DNA from: Neisseria sp. Marseille-Q6792
Lineage (GTDB): Bacteria > Pseudomonadota > Gammaproteobacteria > Burkholderiales > Neisseriaceae
Assembly (NCBI RefSeq): GCF_943181435.1
Contig: NZ_OW969598.1
Coordinates: 1,960,519 to 2,024,518, forward strand
DNA: 64,000 nt
Reading direction: 5' to 3'
The notes under the pieces were generated by a model. It saw only the letters and a program-made list of their open reading frames with translations. It searched no databases and was not told the origin of the DNA. The first letter of the stretch is position 1. The number at the start of each line of letters is the position of its first letter. Shown here in pieces: positions 36,092 through 44,585 of the stretch. A program made the position numbers and the translations under genes.

Positions 36092-36246
36092 TATAGTGGA
36101 TTAACAAAAACCAGTACGGCGTTGCCTCGCCTTAGCTCAAAGAGAACGATTCTCTAAGGTGCTGAAGTACCAAGTGAATCGGTTCCGTACTATTTGTACT
36201 GTCTGCGGCTTCGTCGCCTTATCCTGATTTTTGTTAATCCACTATA
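36092..36246. repeat. Correia element (CREE), 155 bp, upstream of metK
   Basis: Canonical TATAGTGGATTAAC start and GTTAATCCACTATA end. The interior reads in the orientation opposite to the copy at 37598, i.e. CAGTACGGCGTTGCC first and CGTCGCCTTATCC last. It stands 133 bp upstream of metK and could provide a promoter or an RNase III site in its leader. Confidence 0.93.
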
Positions 36247-36378
36247 CCATTCAAATGGGAATATTTCTCAACTGGATGGCACGAATAGGGAAATTTTGCT
36301 ATATTTCCCGCTGTTTGACATTATGTTCATACAATATGCCGTCTGAAGAAGATGGTTTGTTTTTCAAGGAAAATTTCA

Positions 36379-37548
36379 ATGAGCGAATATCTGTTTACTT
36401 CCGAATCGGTATCCGAAGGCCATCCGGACAAAGTGGCCGACCAAGTGTCCGATGCGATTTTGGATGCCATCTTGGCTCAAGACCCCAAAGCTCGCGTCGC
36501 GGCGGAAACCTTGGTCAACACAGGCTTGTGCGTATTGGCAGGTGAAATCACCACTACTGCCCAAGTGGACTACATCAAAGTCGCACGCGAAACCATCAAA
36601 CGCATCGGCTACAACTCGTCCGAGCTGGGTTTTGATGCCAACGGCTGCGCAGTCGGCGTGTACTACGACCAACAATCTCCGGACATCGCCCAAGGCGTGA
36701 ACGAAGGCGAAGGCATCGACCTGAACCAAGGCGCGGGCGACCAAGGCTTGATGTTCGGTTACGCCTGCGACGAAACCCCGACCCTGATGCCGTTTGCCAT
36801 CTATTACAGCCACCGCCTGATGCAGCGTCAAAGTGAATTGCGTAAAGACGGCCGCCTGCCTTGGCTGCGTCCCGACGCAAAAGCGCAGCTGACCGTGGTT
36901 TACGACAGCGAAACCGGCAAAGTAAAACGCATCGATACTGTCGTCCTGTCCACCCAGCATGATCCTGCCATCAGCCATGAAGAACTGAGCAAAGCCGTGA
37001 TTGAGCAGATTATCAAGCCCGTTTTGCCGTCTGAACTGCTGACTGACGAAACCAAATACCTGATCAACCCGACCGGCCGCTTCGTCATCGGCGGCCCGCA
37101 AGGCGACTGCGGCTTGACCGGCCGTAAAATCATCGTCGATACCTATGGTGGCGCAGCTCCGCACGGCGGCGGCGCATTCTCCGGCAAAGACCCGTCCAAG
37201 GTTGACCGTTCCGCCGCCTACGCCTGCCGCTACGTTGCGAAAAACATCGTCGCCGCAGGCTTGGCAACCCAATGCCAAATCCAAGTTTCCTACGCTATCG
37301 GCGTTGCCGAACCGACTTCGATTTCCATCGACACTTTCGGCACAGGCAAAATCAGCGAGGAAAAACTGATTGCGCTGGTTCGCGAACATTTCGACCTGCG
37401 CCCCAAAGGCATCGTCCAAATGCTCGACCTCTTGCGCCCGATTTACGGAAAATCCGCCGCTTACGGACATTTCGGCCGCGAAGAACCCGAGTTTACTTGG
37501 GAGCGCACCGACAAAGCGGCCGCATTGAAAGCAGCCGCCGGTCTGTAA
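36379..37548 (+). CDS. metK: S-adenosylmethionine synthetase
   Basis: 389 residues: [31 protein letters not shown] at the N terminus (ATP/Mg site), [46 protein letters not shown] and [18 protein letters not shown]. Makes the cell's methyl donor. The ATG at 36379 follows AAGGAAA at good distance; the longer frame from 36352 begins inside an uptake-sequence region. It is flanked by two oppositely oriented Correia elements and closed by a paired-DUS terminator at 37567-37592. Confidence 0.97.
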   Translation: MSEYLFTSESVSEGHPDKVADQVSDAILDAILAQDPKARVAAETLVNTGLCVLAGEITTTAQVDYIKVARETIKRIGYNSSELGFDANGCAVGVYYDQQSPDIAQGVNEGEGIDLNQGAGDQGLMFGYACDETPTLMPFAIYYSHRLMQRQSELRKDGRLPWLRPDAKAQLTVVYDSETGKVKRIDTVVLSTQHDPAISHEELSKAVIEQIIKPVLPSELLTDETKYLINPTGRFVIGGPQGDCGLTGRKIIVDTYGGAAPHGGGAFSGKDPSKVDRSAAYACRYVAKNIVAAGLATQCQIQVSYAIGVAEPTSISIDTFGTGKISEEKLIALVREHFDLRPKGIVQMLDLLRPIYGKSAAYGHFGREEPEFTWERTDKAAALKAAAGL

Positions 37549-37566
37549 TTTGGTCTGAATAAAGAA

Positions 37567-37592
37567 ATGCCGTCTGAAGGTTCAGACGGCAT
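37567..37592. terminator. Paired-DUS terminator after metK
   Basis: ATGCCGTCTGAA and TTCAGACGGCAT separated by GG, followed by T5, 18 bp after the metK stop. Confidence 0.85.
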
Positions 37593-37597
37593 TTTTA

Positions 37598-37752
37598 TAT
37601 AGTGGATTAACAAAAATCAGGACAAGGCGACGAAGCCGCAGACAGTACAAATAGTACGGAACCGATTCACTTGGTGCTTGGGCACCTTAGAGAATCGTTC
37701 TCTTTGAGCTAAGGCGAGGCAACGCCGTACTGGTTTTTGTTAATCCACTATA
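37598..37752. repeat. Correia element (CREE), 155 bp, downstream of metK
   Basis: Canonical ends TATAGTGGATTAAC and GTTAATCCACTATA; interior begins AAAAATCAGGACAAGGCGAC. Opposite orientation to the copy at 36092, with very high similarity over the full length. The centre reads GGTGCTTGGGCACC, a variant of the usual GGTGCTTCAGCACC. Confidence 0.93.
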
Positions 37753-37762
37753 TTTTCCTGTT

Positions 37763-39172
37763 TCAGGCGCGGCGTTCTTTGCACATCAGTTTCGCATCCA
37801 GCCAGCCGTCGCCGCCAGAGATGATGTTTTTGGCAACGAAGTTGTCCAAGTCGGGCAGCAGGGAAACGGCACGTCCGCTGTTGATGATGACGACGACGAC
37901 CATCGGTTTGTCGCCCAGCCAGTAGCCTGCAAGGGCGCGGACATTGTTGAGCGTGCCGGTTTTCAGGCGCAGCAGCCCGCCGCTTTGTTTGAAGCGGTTG
38001 CGTAAAGTTCCGTCTGTACCGGCGATAGGGAGCGTGTCGATGAAATCTTGTGCAAACGGGCTGAAATAAGCCGTTTCCAACATTTGAGCCATCATTCTCG
38101 CCGTTACCCTTTCTTTTCTGGACAGACCCGAACCGTTTTCCAAAACCAAATCCGCAACATCGATGCCCGACACGGCAAGTTCACGCCGGACGGCAGACGC
38201 TGCCTGTTCGGAAACCGCGGGTAGTTTGCCGTTGCCGCCGAGTTTGAGGAAGACGGAACGCGCAATCAGATTGTCCGAACGCTTGTTCATGTCCGTCAAA
38301 ATTTCCTTCATCGGCTTTGAGTGTGCAACGGCAAGCGTCTGCGCGCCTTCCGGTGTGTCGGCTATGCCGATGCCGTCTGAAATCCGTCCGCCGCCGAGCA
38401 GCCAGTGGTTGGTAAAACTTTGCCGGATCAGTTCGTCAAGCGCGAACATCCGGACACCGACAGGCTTGCCCAAACAGCTTTCGGGAATATTGCCGCGCAA
38501 TTTCAGCGTATTGTCCGAAAAAGATGCACGCATCAGTTTTTTTACCGAAGGGCAGGCAGCTTGGGAGGCGGTAATTTTCAAGTTGTTTTGGGCGAAAATA
38601 TGCGGCAAAGGCGGATCGGTGAGGATGTCGGTACTGCCGGCGGCATTGCGTTCGGCGCGCACCATAACCATACCGGCAGACAGCATAGTCGGATTTGGGG
38701 GCGTCATAAACGGCGAACCGCTGTCGGCTTCAAAATGGTCGGGACTGCCGACTTCGCCCCACAGCTTGTGGTCGAGTATCAGGTGTCCCGTGATATTGCG
38801 GATGCCTTTGTCGCGCAACTGTTTTTGAACATCAAGCAGGTTTTCCTGATTGAAAACGGGGTCGCCGCTGCCTGCCCAATACAAATCGCCATCCAGCGTG
38901 CCGTTACTCACTTTGCCGTTGCTTTTAAACTCGGTTGCCCAGCGGTAATTGCTGCCGAAGGTTTTGAAGGCGGCAAACGCGGTAACGAGTTTCATCGTGG
39001 AGGCGGGATTGACGGGGACATCCGCGCGGTGGTCGATGACGACCCTGCCGCTGCCGAGTTCTTGGACATATACGGCGATTTCGTTTTGCGGAATGCGGCC
39101 GGTATCGAGCGCGTGTGCGGCGAGGGAGGTGAGAAGCAGCAGCAGAAAGGCCGCTGTTTTGGGGAAATTCAT
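37763..39172 (-). CDS. dacB: D-Ala-D-Ala carboxypeptidase/endopeptidase (PBP3, DacB)
   Basis: 469 residues, class C low-molecular-weight penicillin-binding protein. Signal peptide MNFPKTAAFLLLLLTSLAAHALD; SxxK in NPASTMKLVTAF, SxN in KRSDNLIARSV, KTG in LRLKTGTLNNVRAL. A large inserted domain lies between SxxK and SxN as in DacB. It trims peptidoglycan in the periplasm. The start at 39172 opens the signal peptide; the longer frame to 39310 lacks support and runs through the Fur-like promoter of the divergent gene. Confidence 0.93.
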   Translation of the reverse strand: MNFPKTAAFLLLLLTSLAAHALDTGRIPQNEIAVYVQELGSGRVVIDHRADVPVNPASTMKLVTAFAAFKTFGSNYRWATEFKSNGKVSNGTLDGDLYWAGSGDPVFNQENLLDVQKQLRDKGIRNITGHLILDHKLWGEVGSPDHFEADSGSPFMTPPNPTMLSAGMVMVRAERNAAGSTDILTDPPLPHIFAQNNLKITASQAACPSVKKLMRASFSDNTLKLRGNIPESCLGKPVGVRMFALDELIRQSFTNHWLLGGGRISDGIGIADTPEGAQTLAVAHSKPMKEILTDMNKRSDNLIARSVFLKLGGNGKLPAVSEQAASAVRRELAVSGIDVADLVLENGSGLSRKERVTARMMAQMLETAYFSPFAQDFIDTLPIAGTDGTLRNRFKQSGGLLRLKTGTLNNVRALAGYWLGDKPMVVVVIINSGRAVSLLPDLDNFVAKNIISGGDGWLDAKLMCKERRA

Positions 39173-39248
39173 AGGTGAATCTGTTACATAAAAAAAGCAA
39201 TTATAAGGCAAAGCCGGATAAGTGGGAACGCCGGGGCAGCGGGCCGGC

Positions 39249-39293
39249 TTGTTTGCAGGGGAAATCGCATATATAATAATCGCTATCATTATT
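39249..39293 (+). promoter_or_regulatory. Promoter with overlapping Fur-like box
   Basis: TTGTTT (39249-39254), 17 bp, TATAAT (39272-39277). The 19 bp AATAATCGCTATCATTATT (39275-39293) overlaps the -10 and matches 13 of 19 positions of the classical Fur box with good dyad symmetry. Iron-dependent repression of the downstream flavoprotein is inferred. The site also lies 100 bp upstream of dacB on the other strand. Confidence 0.55.
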
Positions 39294-39336
39294 AAATGAT
39301 TGAAACACACAAACTTAATATTCAGGAGGAATGATT

Positions 39337-39903
39337 GTGGCTAAGAAAATCAGTATTTTGGTGGGCAGCCTGCGCCGTGCTTCGTTTGCGCGCAAAGTGG
39401 CATTGAATGCGGTACAGATGTTTCCAGAAGACTATCAGGCGGAAATTGTCGAAATCGGACATCTGCCGCTTTATAATTTCGATTATGACGACCCTGCGGT
39501 GGAAGATGTGCCGCTGCCCGAAAGCTACACGGCTTTCCGCGAAACGATTAAGGCTTCAGACGGCATTTTGTTCGTTACGTCCGAAAACAACCGCACTGTT
39601 CCCGCCTGTTTGAAAAATGCGGTGGACATCGGTTCTAAACCGAATGCCGATGTGGCTTGGAAAAACAAACCTGCCGGCATCATCAGCCATTCCGTCGGCA
39701 AGATGGGGGGCTACAGTTCTCAAAAAAACCTGCGTCTTGCCCTGTCTTATTTCGATATGCCGCTGACAGGGCAGCCTGAGGTGTTTTTGGGCAATTCGCC
39801 GACGCTGTTTGATGAAAACGGCAAATTGATCGACTCGGCAAGGGATTTTGTTCAGTCATATATTAATCAGTTTGTCTCTCTGGTGGAGAAACACGCAAAA
39901 TAG
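39337..39903 (+). CDS. NADPH-dependent FMN reductase-like flavoprotein
   Basis: 188 residues of the flavodoxin-like NADPH:FMN/chromate reductase family: KKISILVGSLRRASFARKVA (phosphate loop), PLYNFDYDDPAVEDVPLPES and VTSENNRTVPACLKNAVDI (flavin ring contact), then AGIISHSVGKMGGY. AGGAGG (39324-39329) is 1 base from an ATG at 39331 but 7 from the GTG at 39337, so GTG (MAKKISI) is preferred. Reduces flavins or quinones; an iron-release role would fit the Fur-like promoter. A G6 tract (39715-39720) lies in frame at KMGGY. Confidence 0.85.
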   Translation: MAKKISILVGSLRRASFARKVALNAVQMFPEDYQAEIVEIGHLPLYNFDYDDPAVEDVPLPESYTAFRETIKASDGILFVTSENNRTVPACLKNAVDIGSKPNADVAWKNKPAGIISHSVGKMGGYSSQKNLRLALSYFDMPLTGQPEVFLGNSPTLFDENGKLIDSARDFVQSYINQFVSLVEKHAK

Positions 39904-39913
39904 TTGGAAACGG

Positions 39914-39949
39914 TCAAAAACCGCAGAATTTCTGTTCTGCGGTTTTTTG
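39914..39949 (+). terminator. Intrinsic terminator after the flavoprotein gene
   Basis: AAAAACCGCAGAA and TTCTGCGGTTTTTT form a strong hairpin followed by T6. No uptake sequence is involved. Confidence 0.85.
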
Positions 39950-40016
39950 TTGCCGCTAAATTGCAGCTAATGTTCAAGTGTTAGAATAGCCGCGGTTTGT
40001 CTGAAAGGGAAAGTTG

Positions 40017-40685
40017 ATGCGTGTATTGTTGGTTGAAGACGATGCGATGATTGCGGAGGCGGTGTCGGCAAGTTTGAAAGACGGCGGCTATGCGGTGGAT
40101 TGGGTCAAAAACGGCGCGCAGGTTGCGGCGGCGGCCGCTGCCCAGCCTTATGACCTGATGCTGCTGGATTTGGGTTTGCCGGGGCGGGATGGTTTGGATG
40201 TTTTGTCGGAAATACGCGCGGCAGGCTGTACCGTCCCCGTGCTGATCGTGACGGCGCGGGATGATTTGTACAGCCGGCTGAACGGTTTGGACGGCGGTGC
40301 GGACGACTATATCGTCAAGCCGTTCGATATGGCGGAGCTTAAGGCGCGGATGCGGGCGGTGTTGCGGCGCGGCGGCGGTCAGGGACAGGTTTGCCTGTCC
40401 AACGGCGTGATTTCGCTGAATCCGGCAACGTATCAGGCGGAAATTGTTGCCGAAGGGCGGCAGGTCGCGTTGAGCAATAAGGAGTTTTCGGTATTGCAGG
40501 CTTTGCTGGCGAGGCCGGGCGTGATTTTGTCGCGTTCGGATTTGGAAGATAAGATTTACGGTTGGGGCGAGGAAGTCGAAAGCAATGCGGTGGATTTTCT
40601 GATTCACGCGCTGCGTAAGAAACTGGGTAAGGAAAGCATACAAAATGTGCGCGGTGTCGGCTGGCTTGTGCCGGCGGCTGTTTGA
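40017..40685 (+). CDS. OmpR-family response regulator (QseB/PmrA-like)
   Basis: 222 residues. Receiver domain with acidic pocket VEDDAMI, phospho-acceptor Asp in LMLLDLGLPGRDGL, Thr/Lys in IVTARDD and YIVKPFDMAEL; winged-helix domain ending VRGVGWLVPA. It pairs with the sensor kinase 30 bp downstream. The ATG at 40017 (MRVLLVEDD) is preceded by GAAAGGGAAAG. Closest in style to QseB/PmrA; the stimulus is not known from sequence. Confidence 0.9.
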   Translation: MRVLLVEDDAMIAEAVSASLKDGGYAVDWVKNGAQVAAAAAAQPYDLMLLDLGLPGRDGLDVLSEIRAAGCTVPVLIVTARDDLYSRLNGLDGGADDYIVKPFDMAELKARMRAVLRRGGGQGQVCLSNGVISLNPATYQAEIVAEGRQVALSNKEFSVLQALLARPGVILSRSDLEDKIYGWGEEVESNAVDFLIHALRKKLGKESIQNVRGVGWLVPAAV

Positions 40686-40715
40686 GGATGCCGTCGGGGA
40701 AGGGGGGCGTTGCCG

Positions 40716-42032
40716 ATGTTGGAACATTTGATTGTGATGTTGAAGCAGTCGCTTCAGGTCAGAATCAGTGTCGCGCTGGTTTTGATGTTTTTTCCGCTGG
40801 CAATGGCTGCCGGCGTTTTTTCTTATTACGATACTTTTCACGAGGCGGAGGAGCTTCAGGACGACCTGCTGCGTCAGACGGCATTGTATGTCGGTCCCGA
40901 TTATCGTTCCGATGCTTCGCCGGAGGGGGACGGCGATACGCGTATTTTGGTGCAGATGCCGGACCGGAAGCCGATTGTCAGTCTGCCGCCGTATTTGAAA
41001 GACGGGCTGCATACTTTGCGTGCGGACGATGATGACGATTATTACCGCGTCTATATCCGCACGACGGAGCGGGGGCGGATTGCCGTGATGCAGGAAAGCG
41101 AATACCGGGAAGATTTGGCGGCGGCAGCGGCGTGGCAAAGCGTGCTGCCCCTGTCGGCGGCATTGCCGCTGATGATTTTGCTGACCGTGTGGATCACGCA
41201 TCAGGCGATGCGCCCTGTCCGTATGTTGTCGCAAGATTTGGAACGGCGCAGGCTCGATGATTTGTCTGCCTTGAGTGTGGATAATATTCCCAGTGAAATC
41301 AGAGGTTTCGTAACCGCCATCAACCTGCTTTTGAAACGTGCGGATGAAGACATCCGCCACCGTCAGCGGTTTGTCGCCGACGCGGCACACGAATTGCGTA
41401 CGCCGATGACCGCCCTTTCCCTTCAGGCGGAACGGCTCAACAATATGTCTCTGCCACCCGATGCGGCGCGGCAGTCTGCCGTTTTGCAGCAAAGCATACG
41501 GCGCAACAAACACCTGCTCGAGCAGCTTTTGGCACTGGCGCGTTCGCAGTCGGACGAAATCCCTCTGACGAAAACGACATTCGGTCTGCAAAGCCGTTTC
41601 CGCCAAGTGTTGCAGGAACTGATGCCGCTGGCTTTGGAAAAACGTCAGGACATCGGCGTGGCGGTCGGAGGCGATGTCGAAGTGTCTGCCGACGAAACGG
41701 AAATCTATACGCTGATTAAAACCTTTGCCGACAACGCGGTACGTTACACGCCGCCCGAAGGCAGGATAGATTTGGGTTTCACGGACGAAGGAAAATATCT
41801 TGCCGTGTGGGTGGAAGATAACGGGAACGGCATTCCGGAATCCGAACGCGTCCGCGTCCTCGATCCGTTTTACCGTATTTTGGGAACGGAGCAGCAGGGG
41901 ACGGGGCTGGGGCTGTCGATTGCCGACACGCTAGCCAAAAAATACGGCGGATATTTGGAACTGACCGACAGCCGTAGATTCGGACATGGTCTGCTGATAC
42001 GGGCGTTGTTGGACAAGGAATACCTGAAATAA
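40716..42032 (+). CDS. Sensor histidine kinase (QseC/PmrB-like)
   Basis: 438 residues. Two membrane helices (VRISVALVLMFFPLAMAAGV; VLPLSAALPLMILLTVWI) bracket a periplasmic domain of about 115 residues rich in Asp (RADDDDDYYR). Then a HAMP-like linker, the phospho-accepting His in AHELRTPMTALSLQAERL, and ATPase N, G1 and G2 boxes (DNAVRYTPP, VEDNGNGIPES, GTGLGLSIADTLAKKYGG). The Asp-rich stretch could sense cations, as in PmrB. Its ribosome site overlaps a G6 tract (40702-40707), 8 bp before the ATG. Confidence 0.9.
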   Translation: MLEHLIVMLKQSLQVRISVALVLMFFPLAMAAGVFSYYDTFHEAEELQDDLLRQTALYVGPDYRSDASPEGDGDTRILVQMPDRKPIVSLPPYLKDGLHTLRADDDDDYYRVYIRTTERGRIAVMQESEYREDLAAAAAWQSVLPLSAALPLMILLTVWITHQAMRPVRMLSQDLERRRLDDLSALSVDNIPSEIRGFVTAINLLLKRADEDIRHRQRFVADAAHELRTPMTALSLQAERLNNMSLPPDAARQSAVLQQSIRRNKHLLEQLLALARSQSDEIPLTKTTFGLQSRFRQVLQELMPLALEKRQDIGVAVGGDVEVSADETEIYTLIKTFADNAVRYTPPEGRIDLGFTDEGKYLAVWVEDNGNGIPESERVRVLDPFYRILGTEQQGTGLGLSIADTLAKKYGGYLELTDSRRFGHGLLIRALLDKEYLK

Positions 42033-42036
42033 ACAG

Positions 42037-42067
42037 ATGCCGTCTGAAAACAGGTTTCAGACGGCAT
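42037..42067. terminator. Paired-DUS terminator between kinase and rng
   Basis: ATGCCGTCTGAA (42037-42048) and TTCAGACGGCAT (42056-42067), between convergent genes. Confidence 0.85.
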
Positions 42068-42070
42068 TTC

Positions 42071-43564
42071 CTACATCAATACGATGTCGTATTGTTCCTG
42101 CGTGTAAGCGGTTTCGACTGCCAGAGAAATCGGTTTGCCGATGAAATCTATCAGCATTGCCAAGGATTGCGATTCTTCGTCTAAAAACAGGTCGATGACG
42201 TTGGGTGCGGCAAGGATGCGGAAAGATTGCGCATCGTAGCGTCGGGCTTCGCGGACGATTTCGCGCTGGATTTCGTAGCACACGGTTTGCGGCGTTTTCA
42301 GACGGCCTCTGCCTTGGCAGGAAGGGCAGGGTTCACAGAGGACTTGGTTTAAGTTTTCGCGCGAGCGTTTGCGCGTCAGCTCGACCAGCCCCAAATGGGT
42401 AAAGCCGTGCAGGGTGATGCGCGTGCGGTCGAAGGCGAGGGCTTTGGCAAGCTCTTGCAACACGGCTTCGCGGTGGCTTTCCTGCGCCATATCGATGAAG
42501 TCGATGATGATGATGCCGCCGAGGTTGCGCAGCCTTAATTCGCGGGCGATGGTGTGGCAGGCTTCGAGGTTGGTGCGGAAAATCGTTTCATCGAAATTGC
42601 GCGCGCCGACAAAACCGCCGGTGTTCACGTCTATCGTGGTCATCGCTTCGGTGGACTCGATAATCAGGTAACTGCCGAAGTTGAGGTTGACGCGCGGTTG
42701 CAGGGCTCGGCCGATTTCCTGTTCGACGTTGTGGGTTTCAAACAGCGGGCGTTCGCCTTTAAACAATTCTATCCTGCCCAATGCGCCGTGGACGTATTGT
42801 TCGGCAAAACGCGTCATCCGTCCGTGGTTTACGGTGGAATCGACGAGGATTTTCTGCGTGTCGCAGCCGAACATATCGCGCAATACGCGCAGGCTAAGCG
42901 GTAAGTCTTGATATAGCAGGGTTTCCGGCGGTTGGATTTTTGCCTGTTCCCGGATGTGTTCCCACACTTTGGTCAGGTAGTCGATGTCGGACTGGAGCTG
43001 TTCGTCGGTGGCGTTTTCGGCGTTGGTGCGGATGATGTAGCCGTGGCATGCCTTTTCCGGCAGGAGCTTGTTGAGACGCTCGCGCAGGTTGCTTCGTTCC
43101 GTATCGTCCTCGATACGCTGGGATACGCCGATATGTTCTTCCTGCGGAAGATGGACGAGGAAACGCCCTGCCAGCGAGATTTGTGTGGAAAGGCGCGCCC
43201 CTTTGGTGTTGATCGGGTCTTTGATGACCTGCACCAAAACCGACTGCCCTTCAAACAACATATGTTCGATGCGCTGGGTTTCGTCGGGGTTGCGGCGTTG
43301 CTCCAGGATATCGACGATGTGTAAAAACGCTGCGCGTTCTAAACCGATGTCGATGAACGCGCTCTGCATGCCGGGCAGTACGCGGCGCACCACGCCCAGA
43401 TAGATATTGCCAACCAGGCTGTGCCCGCTATTGCGCTCGATGTGCAGCTCGCAGATATTGTTTTCCTCCAACACCGCCACGCGCGTTTCCTGCGGCGTGA
43501 TGTTGACCAATATCGTTTCGGGCGGGCGCGCGATGTCTTTGGGGATGGGGAGTCCTGACAACAT
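42071..43564 (-). CDS. rng: Ribonuclease G
   Basis: 497 residues of the RNase E/G family. N-terminal S1 domain (LVGNIYLGVVRRVLPGMQSAFIDIG), catalytic Asp region TIDVNTGGFVGARN and IIIDFIDM, and the zinc-link CEPCPSCQGRG. It processes 16S rRNA and degrades mRNA. Length fits RNase G, without the long C-terminal scaffold of RNase E. The start MLSGLPIPKDIARPPETI at 43564 gives the family's N terminus; the longer frame would read through the leader hairpin. Confidence 0.93.
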   Translation of the reverse strand: MLSGLPIPKDIARPPETILVNITPQETRVAVLEENNICELHIERNSGHSLVGNIYLGVVRRVLPGMQSAFIDIGLERAAFLHIVDILEQRRNPDETQRIEHMLFEGQSVLVQVIKDPINTKGARLSTQISLAGRFLVHLPQEEHIGVSQRIEDDTERSNLRERLNKLLPEKACHGYIIRTNAENATDEQLQSDIDYLTKVWEHIREQAKIQPPETLLYQDLPLSLRVLRDMFGCDTQKILVDSTVNHGRMTRFAEQYVHGALGRIELFKGERPLFETHNVEQEIGRALQPRVNLNFGSYLIIESTEAMTTIDVNTGGFVGARNFDETIFRTNLEACHTIARELRLRNLGGIIIIDFIDMAQESHREAVLQELAKALAFDRTRITLHGFTHLGLVELTRKRSRENLNQVLCEPCPSCQGRGRLKTPQTVCYEIQREIVREARRYDAQSFRILAAPNVIDLFLDEESQSLAMLIDFIGKPISLAVETAYTQEQYDIVLM

Positions 43565-43585
43565 GGTTTTTCCTGAAAATGTAAT

Positions 43586-43638
43586 AAAAATATTTTTGCA
43601 CCCGTTCCGCTGCGCAGAGCGGGTGCAAAAATATTTTT
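43586..43638 (-). promoter_or_regulatory. Perfect 18 bp stem in the rng leader
   Basis: AAAAATATTTTTGCACCC (43586-43603) pairs perfectly with GGGTGCAAAAATATTTTT (43621-43638), loop 17 nt with further GC pairing potential (CCGCTGCGCAG). It begins 22 bp upstream of the rng start. It could be a terminator for upstream minus-strand transcription or a structured leader that RNase G itself cuts, by analogy to rne autoregulation in E. coli. Confidence 0.5.
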
Positions 43639-43777
43639 CACAATGCCTATCATACTTTAAAAAAGAAACTTTGACACACTCCGCACATGCCGTCTGAATG
43701 TGCATCTGTTCCGCACTTGCCAAACGGGGGAAATGCCCCTATATTGATTATCATTGCAAAATTTTCGGAAACCCAAT

Positions 43778-44035
43778 ATGCAGACCGTTACCATGTACAC
43801 AGGTCCGTTTTGTCCCTACTGCACGATGGCGAAAAGGCTGCTGCACGCGGCAGGTGTCGGACATATCGACGAAATCCGTGTCGATGCAAGCCCCGAAGCC
43901 TTTGCCGAAATGCAGCAGCTTTCGGGACAGCGCAGCGTGCCGCAGATTTTCATCGGCGAAACGCACATCGGCGGATTTACCGACCTCTACCGCCTCCAGC
44001 AGGAAGGCGGGCTGGACGGACTGCTGAACCCTTAA
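43778..44035 (+). CDS. grxC: Glutaredoxin 3
   Basis: 85 residues with the dithiol site CPYC in MYTGPFCPYCTMAKRLL, cis-Pro loop SVPQIFIGETHIGG and DLYRLQQEGGLDGLL at the end. Reduces disulfides with glutathione. The start at 43778 opens the fold; the frame from 43754 adds a non-family prefix. Followed 20 bp later by secB, a pairing seen in many proteobacteria. Confidence 0.95.
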   Translation: MQTVTMYTGPFCPYCTMAKRLLHAAGVGHIDEIRVDASPEAFAEMQQLSGQRSVPQIFIGETHIGGFTDLYRLQQEGGLDGLLNP

Positions 44036-44055
44036 CCCCCAACTAGGAAAACAAA

Positions 44056-44499
44056 ATGAGCGAAGAACTGCAACCCGTATTCAGCATCGAACGACTGTAT
44101 GTCAAAGACTTGTCTTTGGAAGTGCCGCACGCGCCGCAAATCTTTTTGGAACAGGGCGAGCCCGAAGTGGATATGCGCGTTTCCACCGGCAGCCAAAAGC
44201 TGGAAGACGGCTACTACAACGTGGACGTTACCGTTACCGTTACCGCCAAATTGGATAACGAGCGCACGATGTTTTTGAACGAAGTAACCCAAAGCGGTAT
44301 TTTCCGTCTGGAAAACATCCCCGAAGAAGATGCCGACCTGCTGCTCGGCGTGGCGTGTCCGAACATCCTCTTCCCTTACGCGCGCGAAGCCGTTTCCAGT
44401 ACGGTAACGCGCGCCGGCTTCCCGCCCGTCCTGCTTGCGCCGATTAATTTTGAGGCGATTTACCAACAACAGCAGGAAGCCGAAGCCGCCGGAGCTTGA
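44056..44499 (+). CDS. secB: Protein-export chaperone SecB
   Basis: 147 residues: [46 protein letters not shown], then [38 protein letters not shown], the diagnostic SecB signature. Tetrameric chaperone that passes unfolded precursors to SecA. AGGAAAA precedes the ATG. A paired-DUS terminator follows at 44514-44542. Confidence 0.97.
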   Translation: MSEELQPVFSIERLYVKDLSLEVPHAPQIFLEQGEPEVDMRVSTGSQKLEDGYYNVDVTVTVTAKLDNERTMFLNEVTQSGIFRLENIPEEDADLLLGVACPNILFPYAREAVSSTVTRAGFPPVLLAPINFEAIYQQQQEAEAAGA

Positions 44500-44513
44500 T
44501 TCCTGCCTGTCCG

Positions 44514-44542
44514 ATGCCGTCTGAATCCGTTTCAGACGGCAT
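44514..44542 (+). terminator. Paired-DUS terminator after secB
   Basis: ATGCCGTCTGAA (44514-44525) and TTCAGACGGCAT (44531-44542) with a 5 nt loop and T5. Confidence 0.85.
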
Positions 44543-44585
44543 TTTTGTTTTCGGATAAAATAAGCGCGTCCAAAGGAATCTGCCT

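Noticed and set aside
39981..41606. 541-codon open frame opposite the two-component genes
   Set aside because: Antisense to two clear signalling genes; rich in His, Arg and Gln, with no domain features.
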